DNA of 64,000 nucleotides from Pararhodonellum marinum (GTDB lineage Bacteria; Bacteroidota; Bacteroidia; Cytophagales; Cyclobacteriaceae). The notes under the pieces were generated by a model. The model was not told the origin of the DNA, did not search any database, and saw only the letters and a list, made by a program, of their open reading frames with translations. The position numbers and the translations under genes are program-made. Where the stretch lies: contig NZ_JACEFJ010000008.1 of assembly GCF_015354735.1 (NCBI RefSeq), positions 62,001 to 126,000 on the forward strand. The letters run 5' to 3'. This document shows positions 7,170-15,434 of this stretch, piece by piece. Positions within the stretch are counted from its first letter, which is position 1. Every line of letters starts with the position of its first letter.

Positions 7170-8363
7170 ATGTACGATACACTCAAACCCAAATTACAAC
7201 AGGAACTTAAAGAAATTGAAGCTGCGGGTCTATTCAAAAAAGAAAGGATCATCACTTCCCCTCAGTCTGCTGAAATCACACTTTCAAACGGCCAGCAAGT
7301 TTTGAATTTTTGTGCCAATAATTATCTGGGGCTTTCCAGCCATCCGAAAGTCATCGAGGCAGCCAAAAAAGCGATTGATACGCACGGTTTTGGATTGTCC
7401 TCAGTACGTTTCATATGCGGCACACAAGACATCCACAAAACTTTGGAAAAGAAAATCTCGGAATTTCTAGGTACCGAGGATACCATTTTGTATGCAGCTG
7501 CCTTCGATGCCAATGGAGGAGTATTTGAACCGCTATTGGGGCCTGAAGATGCCATCATCTCTGACGAGCTCAACCATGCTTCCATCATCGATGGGGTACG
7601 TTTGTGCAAAGCCATGCGTTTCAGGTACAAAAACAATGACATGGAAGACCTTGAAACCCAATTGAAAGCTGCAACAGACAAAGGAGCACAGCAAAAGCTG
7701 ATCGTCACGGATGGGGTTTTTTCCATGGACGGGACCATTGCACAGCTTGACAAAATCGTGGCTTTGGCTGAAAAATACCAGGCGCTTGTCATGTCAGATG
7801 AGTGTCACTCTACAGGATTTATTGGTAAAACGGGAAGAGGTGTCCATGAACTGAAAGGAGTAGTAGGCAAAATGGACATTATCACCGGAACCCTTGGTAA
7901 AGCCCTTGGTGGGGCCTCGGGTGGGTTCACTTCGGGAAGAAAAGAAATTGTGGAGTTGTTGAGGCAAAGATCTCGGCCCTATCTTTTCTCGAATACTTTG
8001 GCCCCTTCAATTGTTGGGGCTTCAATCATGGTTTTTGATCTGCTTTCGGAAACCACAGCACTTCGTGACAAGCTGGAGGAAAATACCTTGTATTTTAGAA
8101 AGAAAATGACTGAGGCTGGTTTTGATATCAAAGCTGGAGAGCATCCCATTGTCCCTATAATGCTCTATGATGCAATAATTTCGCAACAGATGGCCGAAAA
8201 GATGTTGGAAAAAGGAGTTTATGTGATAGGGTTCTACTATCCTGTAGTTCCCAAAGATAAAGCCAGAATTAGGGTGCAAATTTCAGCAGGACATGAAAAG
8301 CACCACTTGGATAAAGCCATTCAGGCATTTATTGAGGTAGGAAAGGAATTGAAGGTGATTTAA
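7170..8363 (+). CDS. kbl: Glycine C-acetyltransferase (2-amino-3-ketobutyrate CoA ligase)
   Basis: This PLP enzyme cleaves 2-amino-3-ketobutyrate with CoA to glycine and acetyl-CoA, completing threonine breakdown begun by the divergent tdh product. From ATG 7170 it has 397 residues; a longer in-frame start at 7125 adds 15 residues that the family lacks. Landmarks are [15 protein letters not shown] (45-59), [17 protein letters not shown] (74-90), His136 in [10 protein letters not shown], Asp210 and His213 in MSDECHSTG, and the PLP lysine Lys244 in [14 protein letters not shown]. All are intact and alpha-oxoamine-synthase-like. Paralogous enzymes (KAS-like, BioF) are less likely given the context and the [11 protein letters not shown] start. 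Confidence 0.95.
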   Translation: MYDTLKPKLQQELKEIEAAGLFKKERIITSPQSAEITLSNGQQVLNFCANNYLGLSSHPKVIEAAKKAIDTHGFGLSSVRFICGTQDIHKTLEKKISEFLGTEDTILYAAAFDANGGVFEPLLGPEDAIISDELNHASIIDGVRLCKAMRFRYKNNDMEDLETQLKAATDKGAQQKLIVTDGVFSMDGTIAQLDKIVALAEKYQALVMSDECHSTGFIGKTGRGVHELKGVVGKMDIITGTLGKALGGASGGFTSGRKEIVELLRQRSRPYLFSNTLAPSIVGASIMVFDLLSETTALRDKLEENTLYFRKKMTEAGFDIKAGEHPIVPIMLYDAIISQQMAEKMLEKGVYVIGFYYPVVPKDKARIRVQISAGHEKHHLDKAIQAFIEVGKELKVI

Positions 8364-8388
8364 AAGCCTCAACCTAAATTAAGCAAAA

Positions 8389-9255
8389 TCAGGCTTCGGT
8401 AGTTTTCTTCCGAAGCCTTTTGATTTGTATGGCCTGCATGCTTTCAAATTTTTCATCGATGTCTTCCCCAATAAGGTAGCTATTCAACATCTCCCTAACT
8501 TCCTGAAAAGAAAGATTATGTAAAATTTTACCATTTTTGGCCAAGGAGGTTTGTCCGGTTTCTTCGGATACAATCAAGATCAAAGTGTCCGTAGCCTCCG
8601 ACATCCCGATCGCTGCCCTATGCCTTAATCCAAAATGAGCAGGTAGATCTCTTTCTGTAACAGGCAAAATACATCTTGCGGCTTTCACTTTCCCGTTGTA
8701 AATGATCGCTGCACCATCATGCAATGGACTGTATTTATTAAAAATGGAGATTAACAACCTTTTGGAAACCACCGCATCGATGAGGTCCCCGCTTTCAGCA
8801 TAGAATTTTAACTCCGAGGACCTAGAAATCACCATCAGGGCACCGGTGTTGGTGCCAGCTAAGGTTTTACAGGCATCAATGATAGGAGTGATGTTAAAAG
8901 CCATGGTTTCTTTCTTTCGCCAAAAGAGCAATTCCTGTAAAACATTCTCATTGGAAAGAATGGATGACTTGCCTATCAACAATAGAAATTTTCTTATTTC
9001 AGGAGCAAAAAGGATGATGACTGCTATTACACCCACTCCCATGAACTGGCCCAAAATAATAGAAAGCAATTCCATTCTGGCCGCATTGACTACCAGGTAA
9101 ACCAAATAAAGGGATAAGAAGCCAAGAAAAATCTTTATGGCCACACTTCCTCTCATCAATTTGTAGACTTGGTACAACAAAATGCTGACCAGGGTAATGT
9201 CTATGATGTTGACGATTGAAATTTCTAAAAACCCTATTTTGAAACCTAAAATCAA
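8389..9255 (-). CDS. cdaA: Diadenylate cyclase CdaA
   Basis: CdaA makes the second messenger c-di-AMP from two ATP at the inner membrane. The 288-residue protein has three hydrophobic segments in the first about 95 residues (12-31, 39-57, 63-85) and then a DAC (DisA_N) domain. The catalytic motifs are intact: DGA at 180-182 in SPLHDGAAII and RHR at 211-213 in GLRHRAAIGMSE. The start overlaps the end of folP by 4 bp (ATGA), so the pair is translationally coupled. Its 3' end contains the hairpin that probably terminates kbl. Confidence 0.95.
   Translation of the reverse strand: MILGFKIGFLEISIVNIIDITLVSILLYQVYKLMRGSVAIKIFLGFLSLYLVYLVVNAARMELLSIILGQFMGVGVIAVIILFAPEIRKFLLLIGKSSILSNENVLQELLFWRKKETMAFNITPIIDACKTLAGTNTGALMVISRSSELKFYAESGDLIDAVVSKRLLISIFNKYSPLHDGAAIIYNGKVKAARCILPVTERDLPAHFGLRHRAAIGMSEATDTLILIVSEETGQTSLAKNGKILHNLSFQEVREMLNSYLIGEDIDEKFESMQAIQIKRLRKKTTEA
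8391..8422 (+). terminator. Predicted kbl terminator inside the cdaA 3' end
   Basis: AGGCTTCGG (8391-8399) pairs perfectly with CCGAAGCCT (8410-8418) across a 10-nt loop, followed by TTTT on the plus strand. It lies 27 bp after the kbl stop and within the last codons of the convergent cdaA. Confidence 0.65.
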
Positions 9256-10136
9256 CCCTGTAATTGTTTATATAAATTTACTGTCTCCTTTGCCTGTTTG
9301 ACGTCATGCACCCTAAGTACGTTTGCCCCCTCCAAAAGTGCAAACATGTGAAGTGCCGTAGTTCCATTTAGTGCTTCTTCAGGCGTAATTCCCAAAAATG
9401 TATAAATCATAGACTTTCTCGACACCCCTACCAAAATCGGTGCATTTATATACTTAAAATAAGATAAATTTTTCAGAATCCAATAATTCTGCTCTAAAGT
9501 TTTAGCGAATCCAAAACCTGGATCGATCAGTACATCTTTAATGCCAACTTCCTTGCATTGGTTCAGTTTTCTTGAAAAATATTTCGAAATTTCTTTGACC
9601 GGGTCATCATATGTAACTAGGGAATTCATTGTCTTTGGATTTCCTCTCATGTGCATGCAAATATACGGCACTTTGAGCTGGGCAACAGTTGGCAACATGG
9701 CTTCATCCAACTCCCCTCCTGAAATATCATTGACGAAATCGGCCCCAGCCAAAACCCCTAGGCGGGCAACCTCAGCACGAAAGGTATCAATGGATATCAG
9801 GCTTTCAGGAAACTTTTTTTTAATTGCCTCGATCACAGGAAGCACCCTTCTCAATTCCTCCTCTAGACTCACTTCTTCCGCACCGGGTCTCGTACTATAA
9901 CCTCCAATATCCAGAATATCAGCCCCATCAGTTAACATCTCAGCAGCGCGGGACATGGAAAGGTCTAAGTGGTCAGCTATCCTGCTTTTTTCATAAAAAG
10001 AATCCGGGGTGGCATTGAGTATCCCCATGATCCATGGTTTGTCAAGGATCAATAGCTTTCCTTTACTCTTAAGTGTTATTTTTGATGGAAATAATTTATC
10101 TTCGGTCTCAAAAACAAACCTGAACTCATCTTTCAT
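9252..10136 (-). CDS. folP: Dihydropteroate synthase
   Basis: FolP condenses p-aminobenzoate with dihydropterin pyrophosphate, the sulfonamide-sensitive step of folate synthesis. The 294-residue protein carries all conserved loops: MGILNATPDSF (37-47), DIGGYSTRPG (76-85), SIDTFRAEVA (115-124), VNDISGG (135-141), DPGFGFAK, and a VSRKSM phosphate-binding segment. The second loop reads FYEKSR where many enzymes have FSDGG, a common Bacteroidota variant. It is the first gene of a folP-cdaA pair. The ATG at 10136 is only 14 bp from the start of the divergent DUF1599 gene, so its promoter must lie inside that gene. Confidence 0.95.
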   Translation of the reverse strand: MKDEFRFVFETEDKLFPSKITLKSKGKLLILDKPWIMGILNATPDSFYEKSRIADHLDLSMSRAAEMLTDGADILDIGGYSTRPGAEEVSLEEELRRVLPVIEAIKKKFPESLISIDTFRAEVARLGVLAGADFVNDISGGELDEAMLPTVAQLKVPYICMHMRGNPKTMNSLVTYDDPVKEISKYFSRKLNQCKEVGIKDVLIDPGFGFAKTLEQNYWILKNLSYFKYINAPILVGVSRKSMIYTFLGITPEEALNGTTALHMFALLEGANVLRVHDVKQAKETVNLYKQLQG

Positions 10137-10150
10137 TAAATATTTTCATT

Positions 10151-10705
10151 TTGAAAACGCAAACTGTCAGCGAATATAACCAAGTTATTCACCTTTGTAA
10201 AGAACTTTTTAAGAAGAAAACTTTGGACTATGGCACCGCTTGGCGGATTCTTAGGCTACCTTCTATCACAGATCAGATTTTCATCAAAGCTCAGCGAATT
10301 AGGTCCATTCAAGAGAAAGGCACCCAATTGGTTAACGACCCTATTCAAGACGAATTCATTGGTATCATCAATTACTGTCTGATCGCTTTGATCCAACTGG
10401 AATTAACTGAGGATGACAGGTTGGAATTGAATTATGAGGAATTGGAACCACTGTATGATGCGTGGGTAAAGGATACTAGATCCCTTTTGGAAAACAAAAA
10501 CCATGATTATGGCGAGGCTTGGAGAGATATGCGTGTGGCATCAATGACCGATATCATCCTGATGAAACTATACCGAGTTAAACAAATTGAGGACAATAAA
10601 GGAAAGACGTTGGTATCAGAAGGTATATCTGCTAACTATCAAGACATGATCAATTATGCGGTTTTTTGTTTGATTAAATTAAAGGAGGATAACAGGCATG
10701 TCTAA
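10151..10705 (+). CDS. DUF1599 protein with two domain copies
   Basis: This 184-residue soluble protein is built from two similar halves. LFKKKTLDYGTAWRILRLPS (19-38) and LLENKNHDYGEAWRDMRVAS (112-131) line up, as do the helices after them (ITDQIFIKAQRIRSI; MTDIILMKLYRVKQI) and the final INYCLIALIQL/INYAVFCLIKL. This is DUF1599, which comparative studies have linked to nucleotide modification; the biochemical role is not established. The frame starts at TTG 10151; the region lacks an ATG. It overlaps the DoxX-like gene by 8 bp, so they form an operon. The DYG-AW motif in each copy may be catalytic or ligand-binding. Confidence 0.8.
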   Translation: MKTQTVSEYNQVIHLCKELFKKKTLDYGTAWRILRLPSITDQIFIKAQRIRSIQEKGTQLVNDPIQDEFIGIINYCLIALIQLELTEDDRLELNYEELEPLYDAWVKDTRSLLENKNHDYGEAWRDMRVASMTDIILMKLYRVKQIEDNKGKTLVSEGISANYQDMINYAVFCLIKLKEDNRHV

Positions 10706-11807
10706 ATATCTACTTACCCTAATTCGGTGGATAGTGGGGGGCTTATTCATTTTTTCCGGAATGATCAAGGTCAACGACCCTGTAGGTACAGCCATTAAAT
10801 TGGAAGAATATTTTGATGTCTTTTCGTACGATATCTCCCCATTGTTTGCTCATTTAAAATCAATTTCTCTTCCACTTTCAGTTTTTCTGGTTGTCTTAGA
10901 GGTGGTTTTGGGAGTCATGTTAATTCTAGGAGTGAAAACCAGATTGACTGTCATTTTACTCGGCCTTATGATTGTTTTTTTTACTTTTCTCACTTTTTTT
11001 TCAGCTTACTTTAATAAGGTGACTGATTGTGGTTGTTTTGGAGATGCCATCAAGCTTACCCCTTGGGAATCTTTCTACAAGGATTTGGGCTTATTGATAT
11101 TGATTGGAATACTGTTCTTTTTCTTAAAAGACCTGCCAAAGAAAAGTGCTGGTTGGAAACAAATAATAGTTGTATTTACGTTGCTTGGATCCTTGACCTT
11201 AGCTGTATTGGCCATTAGAAATTTGCCGTTTATTGACTTTAGGGCATATAAAGAAGGAGTGCATATTCCATCAGCCATGCAACCTTCAGAACAGCTCCAA
11301 TATGACTATGTGATGAAAAAAGATGGCGACGAGTTCATCTTTGATCAATATCCTGCCGATGAATCTTATGAATTTGTGGAAATGAAACTAAAGAACCCTG
11401 AAGCGCTTCCTAAGATATCTGATTTTTCGGTTTGGAATGAATCAGGTGAATATACGGAAGAAATTTTGGCAGGGAACCAAGTTTTGATTCTGATCAACAA
11501 TCTTCAAAAAATCAGTCCGAATAATCTGGAGGCAATCCAAAGACTTGTCTCGGATCTCAATAATGTCGAAATATCCGCATCTGTGGTAGCAGCTTCCTCT
11601 GAAGAAGAAATCCGACAGTTTGTAATTACTCAAAATTGGCCGGTCGAAACCTACTTGGCAGACGCGACAGTGGTAAAAACCATCATCCGAGCCAATCCCG
11701 GTATCATGTTATTAAAAGATGGTATAATTCTTAAAAAATTCCACCACAACAATACCCCATCAGTAGAAGAAGTAAAAGCTTATTTCAATGATGCCAATGC
11801 TCTTTAA
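10698..11807 (+). CDS. DoxX/MauE-like membrane protein with thioredoxin-like C-terminal domain
   Basis: The 369-residue protein starts with a DoxX-type four-helix membrane domain (segments at about 6-24, 58-79, 82-103, 128-144). It contains IFSGMIKVNDPVGTA and the Cys pair DCGCFGD (110-116), both typical of the BT_3928-type DoxX family of Bacteroidota. A fifth hydrophobic segment (about 154-173) leads to a C-terminal region (about 225-365) with a thioredoxin-like strand order but no CxxC. A redox role, possibly quinone- or thiol-linked, is inferred from the Cys pair. It overlaps DUF1599 upstream by 8 bp and aroK downstream by about 11-20 bp. Confidence 0.8.
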   Translation: MSKYLLTLIRWIVGGLFIFSGMIKVNDPVGTAIKLEEYFDVFSYDISPLFAHLKSISLPLSVFLVVLEVVLGVMLILGVKTRLTVILLGLMIVFFTFLTFFSAYFNKVTDCGCFGDAIKLTPWESFYKDLGLLILIGILFFFLKDLPKKSAGWKQIIVVFTLLGSLTLAVLAIRNLPFIDFRAYKEGVHIPSAMQPSEQLQYDYVMKKDGDEFIFDQYPADESYEFVEMKLKNPEALPKISDFSVWNESGEYTEEILAGNQVLILINNLQKISPNNLEAIQRLVSDLNNVEISASVVAASSEEEIRQFVITQNWPVETYLADATVVKTIIRANPGIMLLKDGIILKKFHHNNTPSVEEVKAYFNDANAL

Positions 11808-12321
11808 AATAGTTTTGGTGGGTTTACCTGGCTCCGGTAAATCAACTTTGGGGAAAGAAATTTCCTCCTCTCTGAAATGTCCCTATTTTGATCTTGACCA
11901 GCTCATCACCGAGCACGCTAAAAAGAGTATTCCAGAAATTTTTGAAAATGATGGCGAGGGTCATTTTAGGGACCTCGAATCAGAAGTGCTAAGCAAGTTA
12001 TTGCCTGACTCCCAAAACTTTGTTTTAGCTACAGGAGGAGGCACTCCATGTTTCAATGACAATATGGAACTGATCAATGAAAACGCTATCTCTGTTTTTT
12101 TGGACGTTCCTTTACAAGTTATTCTTGACCGCTTTTCCTTTGATGAAATCAGCAAGCGACCTTTATTTCAAGGTCTAGAAAAAGGAGAACTAATCCTAAA
12201 GTTAAAGAGTTTATATGCAGAAAGATTTCCTTATTATAATCAAGCAAAAATAAAGCTCAGCGGAGAAGATCTCACTACTGAGCTATTAAATTCTGAATTG
12301 CTAAGCTATTTTAAAAGTTAA
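11788..12321 (+). CDS. aroK: Shikimate kinase
   Basis: AroK phosphorylates shikimate at the 3-hydroxyl in aromatic amino-acid synthesis. From the longest start the protein has 177 residues; the ATG at 11797 (MLFKIVLVGLPGSGKST) is the more usual terminus and is preferred by family length. Motifs are Walker A GLPGSGKST, the shikimate-binding YFDLDQLI, FRDLESEVL with the conserved Arg, ATGGGTPC, and the lid segment SKRPLF. It overlaps the DoxX-like gene at the start. At its end it overlaps the convergent FadL-like gene by 11 bp. Confidence 0.93.
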   Translation: MMPMLFKIVLVGLPGSGKSTLGKEISSSLKCPYFDLDQLITEHAKKSIPEIFENDGEGHFRDLESEVLSKLLPDSQNFVLATGGGTPCFNDNMELINENAISVFLDVPLQVILDRFSFDEISKRPLFQGLEKGELILKLKSLYAERFPYYNQAKIKLSGEDLTTELLNSELLSYFKS

Positions 12322-13801
12322 ATCCCAAGGTCAGTAGCCCCGTAAACAATCTATTGTCAAGAGTCACCAAAGGGCCTATTTCCTGACCTGCATTGTTAAA
12401 AGCAGAATAGGGCCTATATAATTGGGTAAACCTTACATCAGTAAGGGTAAAATCAAAATACATCTTTTTGAGTTTTACACCAACACCGCCTGAAATTTGT
12501 TGGGTACTTCGGTCCACGTCCGAAAACGTAGAACTCTGAAAAGGATCTCCATAGTAAGCATATCCAGCCCTTGCACGGAAAATGTTGTGCCTAAATTCTC
12601 CTCCAACTCGGTAATCTAAGGTCGATCCGTAGAGCAAGCGAATTTCTTGGTTTATGTTACCGGCATTGAAATCTGTTGAGCTAAATCTGGAGGTGGAATA
12701 ATCCACAAAATCCACATCTGCTGTAATAAATCCATTTTTGCCTAAGAAAAAGGTGCCCCCAACTCCCAGTTTCAGTGGAAGGTTCATGTTGTACCTGCCT
12801 ATTACTATTGGAGTTTGATCCGTAAAGGTTTCGCTGGGATTGATAAACTCAGATACCATATCGGCTTCGTACTGTTCATTCATCCTGTACCAAGTAGGTG
12901 ATTGAAACCTAAATCCCAAATTCACCTGATCAACTGGTTTATAAATCAAGCCAAAATTAAGGTTAATTCCTGTTCCGCTGAGATTGAGAAATTCGTTCAG
13001 ATCAAACCCAATCAGATCACCGGTAGCGTAATCCTCCGCTAAAAATTTTCTTTGAAAATAATTGATGCTGGTAATCCCTATTCCAGCACCAAAGAAAATT
13101 TTATGGTCATAATTACCTCCATATGAAAAAGACACTTGGCTGACGCTGCCTTCTGTGAAAACATCCTCTACCAGAGCTGGTTCATCCTCCACATTAAAAG
13201 CTTCATAAATTGGTCTTCCATTACCATCTGTACCTGCACTGATGATTACATTGGTATTGAACGCCAAACTTTCAGTGCCTGCTCCATTTGATAATGCATT
13301 TTCAGAAATGCCGAAGGCATTATCCGCAAAGAAATCAGCGATAGAGGTCGGCGTTACTGCGGAATACCCAAATTGATTGTTTAAGTTAGCCAAACGATTT
13401 ACACTGATCCCAAATGAACCGCCTTTCCATTTTTCTTTGGTTAGCGTATTTTTAGGTGAACTGATGACAACCCCTAGGTTAGGCAATGCAAAATTACTCG
13501 TTTGAAGTCTTGAAAATTGGTTTTCAAGGGTTGCATCATTGGTCCAATCCCCAAAAGCAGCTGTAAAACTAAATTCAGACCTTTTGAAGAATCCAAGCCC
13601 TGCTGGATTGTGATGAATATTTGAAATGTCTCCTCCCAAGGAATTTTGGGCTCCACCAAGGCCCATAATTCTGGCGGAACCGGTTGATCTAATTTGACCA
13701 AATGTCAAGGCATCCTGTACATAGCCTTGAGCATATACTTCACATGCCCCCATTACTGTCAAAAAAGTCAAACCATAAGTTATCTTTTTGATCATTTTCA
13801 T
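12311..13801 (-). CDS. OmpP1/FadL/TodX-family outer-membrane barrel protein
   Basis: The 496-residue protein has an N-terminal signal peptide ending near VYAQG (about 20-26). The mature start, SARIMGLGGAQNSLGGDISN followed by HHNPAGLGFF, is the hallmark of FadL/OmpP1 proteins, whose N-terminal hatch carries an NPAGL motif. The remainder alternates short amphipathic strands, and the protein ends in LGFNF, a C-terminal aromatic suited to barrel insertion. The family transports hydrophobic compounds such as long-chain fatty acids or aromatic hydrocarbons; the ligand here is unknown. It is convergent with aroK (11-bp overlap). Confidence 0.85.
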   Translation of the reverse strand: MKMIKKITYGLTFLTVMGACEVYAQGYVQDALTFGQIRSTGSARIMGLGGAQNSLGGDISNIHHNPAGLGFFKRSEFSFTAAFGDWTNDATLENQFSRLQTSNFALPNLGVVISSPKNTLTKEKWKGGSFGISVNRLANLNNQFGYSAVTPTSIADFFADNAFGISENALSNGAGTESLAFNTNVIISAGTDGNGRPIYEAFNVEDEPALVEDVFTEGSVSQVSFSYGGNYDHKIFFGAGIGITSINYFQRKFLAEDYATGDLIGFDLNEFLNLSGTGINLNFGLIYKPVDQVNLGFRFQSPTWYRMNEQYEADMVSEFINPSETFTDQTPIVIGRYNMNLPLKLGVGGTFFLGKNGFITADVDFVDYSTSRFSSTDFNAGNINQEIRLLYGSTLDYRVGGEFRHNIFRARAGYAYYGDPFQSSTFSDVDRSTQQISGGVGVKLKKMYFDFTLTDVRFTQLYRPYSAFNNAGQEIGPLVTLDNRLFTGLLTLGFNF

Positions 13802-13926
13802 ACATTTTCCTTTAAAGAAACATTTTTACAGTGCCATTGATAAAGACAGTAATCATACCAGTTTAGATAGGTTTTTGAATTTTATAACGGGAAAAAGAAA
13901 AAAAAGTCTAAAAAAAAAGGGGGATA

Positions 13927-15306
13927 TTAATTCCCCCTTCCTCCTCCACCTCTAGAGCCGCCGCCCATGGAGCCGCCGCCACTGCGACCGCCTCCACCGC
14001 CGGAGCTAAATCCTCCACCACTGCTTCTTCCACCGCCACTTGAGCCGAAGCTACCTCTCGACGGTGCAGAAGATCTTGATGGGGCTGTGGATCTAAATCC
14101 GCTGTTGCTTCTTGATGGTGCAGCACCTCTATTATAAGAGGGCGAACTCGACCTTGGAGCACTCGTTCTATTTCTATTGTTGTAGGTATTGCTACCTGAT
14201 CTGTTGCTGTAATTTGGACTTGCTGTTCTAGCATTTGTTCCGCCTCTTGGAGAAACAGGAGTAGTGTATGCGCTCCTATTAGCACTTCTTGAGGACATAG
14301 CAGCAGATCCTGTATTCCTGTTAGTTGGATTCGCAGAACTTACTCTTCCATTATACATGTCATTTTGAGACCTACTAAAATCCCTGTTGGTTCTGTTAGA
14401 TGGCGTAGAGGTCAAGTTTCTGCTATTAGCGACATCCCGTCTGGCTGCTGTCCTTGAGTTACTTGGTAGTGCAGCATTATTTCTGGCACTTTCTCTAGTA
14501 CCTGTTTGTCTATTGGAAACGCCGGTACCTCCCCTTTCATTTCTACCACCTCGTACAACTTGACGACCTTCCCCAGGAATAACAATGATAGGTGGTCTAC
14601 CCCAGCCCATGCCAGGTCCCCACATACCGCCACCCCACATGCCACCCCAGCCGAGGCCCATGCCCCAACCTGGACGCATCCAAGGGTTACCCCAGCCAAA
14701 ACCAGGACCCCAGAAAGGGTCATAAAAGCCCATTCCCCAGGGGTTCATCCAAGGGTTGCCCCAACCGAAACCTGGTCGCATCCACATGTTGCCGAATCCC
14801 ATACCGAAACCCATGCCCATGCCCATGCCGAAGCCCATACCAAAACCGGCATTCATGCCCCATGGACTGAATCCAAGCATAGGACTCATCATGAATCCAT
14901 TGTTGAAACCTGAATTGAAATTGTTGGCTCCACCACCATAGTAGTTGTTGTACACATTTACATTGGGGTCCCCTTGAACCTGATTTTCTCCAGATTCATC
15001 GAAGTAAACGGAGCCTTCTTCTTGGGCACCGGTTTGACCTTGGTACCGAGCAATATATTCGGGATTAACATTTCTTGCAGAAAAGTTTTCTTGATTGAAA
15101 TCCTCGGCAGTTACCTCGTTGAATTGACGGAAATTTTCCGGATTATTGTTCTTCACCGCAAACTCCGTTGCAATGCGCGCATCAGAGGCCATAAAGTACA
15201 AGTCATCCGTTTCACTTCCCTGCATCGCGTTGTAGCTTGTGCTACAGGAAGCCATGCCGATCAATGCAACCACGCCTAAATACCGAAATGAGAATAGCTT
15301 GTTCAT
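13927..15306 (-). CDS. Gly/Met/Trp-rich repetitive lipoprotein
   Basis: The 459-residue protein has a lipobox ending in Cys21 (LIGMASC), so it should be a lipoprotein. Residues 22-120 are acidic and Asn-rich. Residues about 127-236 are extremely rich in Gly, Met, Phe and Trp, with short runs of GMGFGMG and a repeated GFGWGNPWM (179-187 and 202-210). After a short PPIIVIPGEGRQ segment, residues 250-459 are basic and rich in Ser, Arg, Asn and Gly, ending in a (G)nS/R tail. I recognise no enzyme domain. The composition suggests an extended or self-associating surface protein. The gene is G+C-rich for this genome because of Gly codons. Confidence 0.75.
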   Translation of the reverse strand: MNKLFSFRYLGVVALIGMASCSTSYNAMQGSETDDLYFMASDARIATEFAVKNNNPENFRQFNEVTAEDFNQENFSARNVNPEYIARYQGQTGAQEEGSVYFDESGENQVQGDPNVNVYNNYYGGGANNFNSGFNNGFMMSPMLGFSPWGMNAGFGMGFGMGMGMGFGMGFGNMWMRPGFGWGNPWMNPWGMGFYDPFWGPGFGWGNPWMRPGWGMGLGWGGMWGGGMWGPGMGWGRPPIIVIPGEGRQVVRGGRNERGGTGVSNRQTGTRESARNNAALPSNSRTAARRDVANSRNLTSTPSNRTNRDFSRSQNDMYNGRVSSANPTNRNTGSAAMSSRSANRSAYTTPVSPRGGTNARTASPNYSNRSGSNTYNNRNRTSAPRSSSPSYNRGAAPSRSNSGFRSTAPSRSSAPSRGSFGSSGGGRSSGGGFSSGGGGGRSGGGSMGGGSRGGGGRGN

Positions 15307-15372
15307 ATTTTAATTATTTTAACTCCTGTTACTATATACGCTTTAAACCTACGAGGGTTATAATATTTAATT

Positions 15373-15380
15373 TATATTTG
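15373..15380 (+). promoter_or_regulatory. Predicted -7 box of proS
   Basis: TATATTTG matches TAnnTTTG and lies 54 bp upstream of the proS ATG. No TTTG sits at the usual 19-nt distance, so support is partial. Confidence 0.4.
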
Positions 15381-15434
15381 CCTCTCTTACGAGAAACCAA
15401 TATAAATAGTTTTTTTTAATCAACAAAGATAGTA

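Noticed and set aside
13908-14285. 125-residue frame rich in Glu, Ala and Val on the minus strand
   Set aside because: It is the +1 frame of the Ser/Arg/Gly-rich tail of the lipoprotein gene; low complexity and full overlap speak against a gene.
14412-14941. Several open frames on both strands across the lipoprotein gene
   Set aside because: They arise from the Gly/Met/Trp codon repeats of the real gene and give His/Pro/Arg-rich nonsense without recognisable domains or starts.
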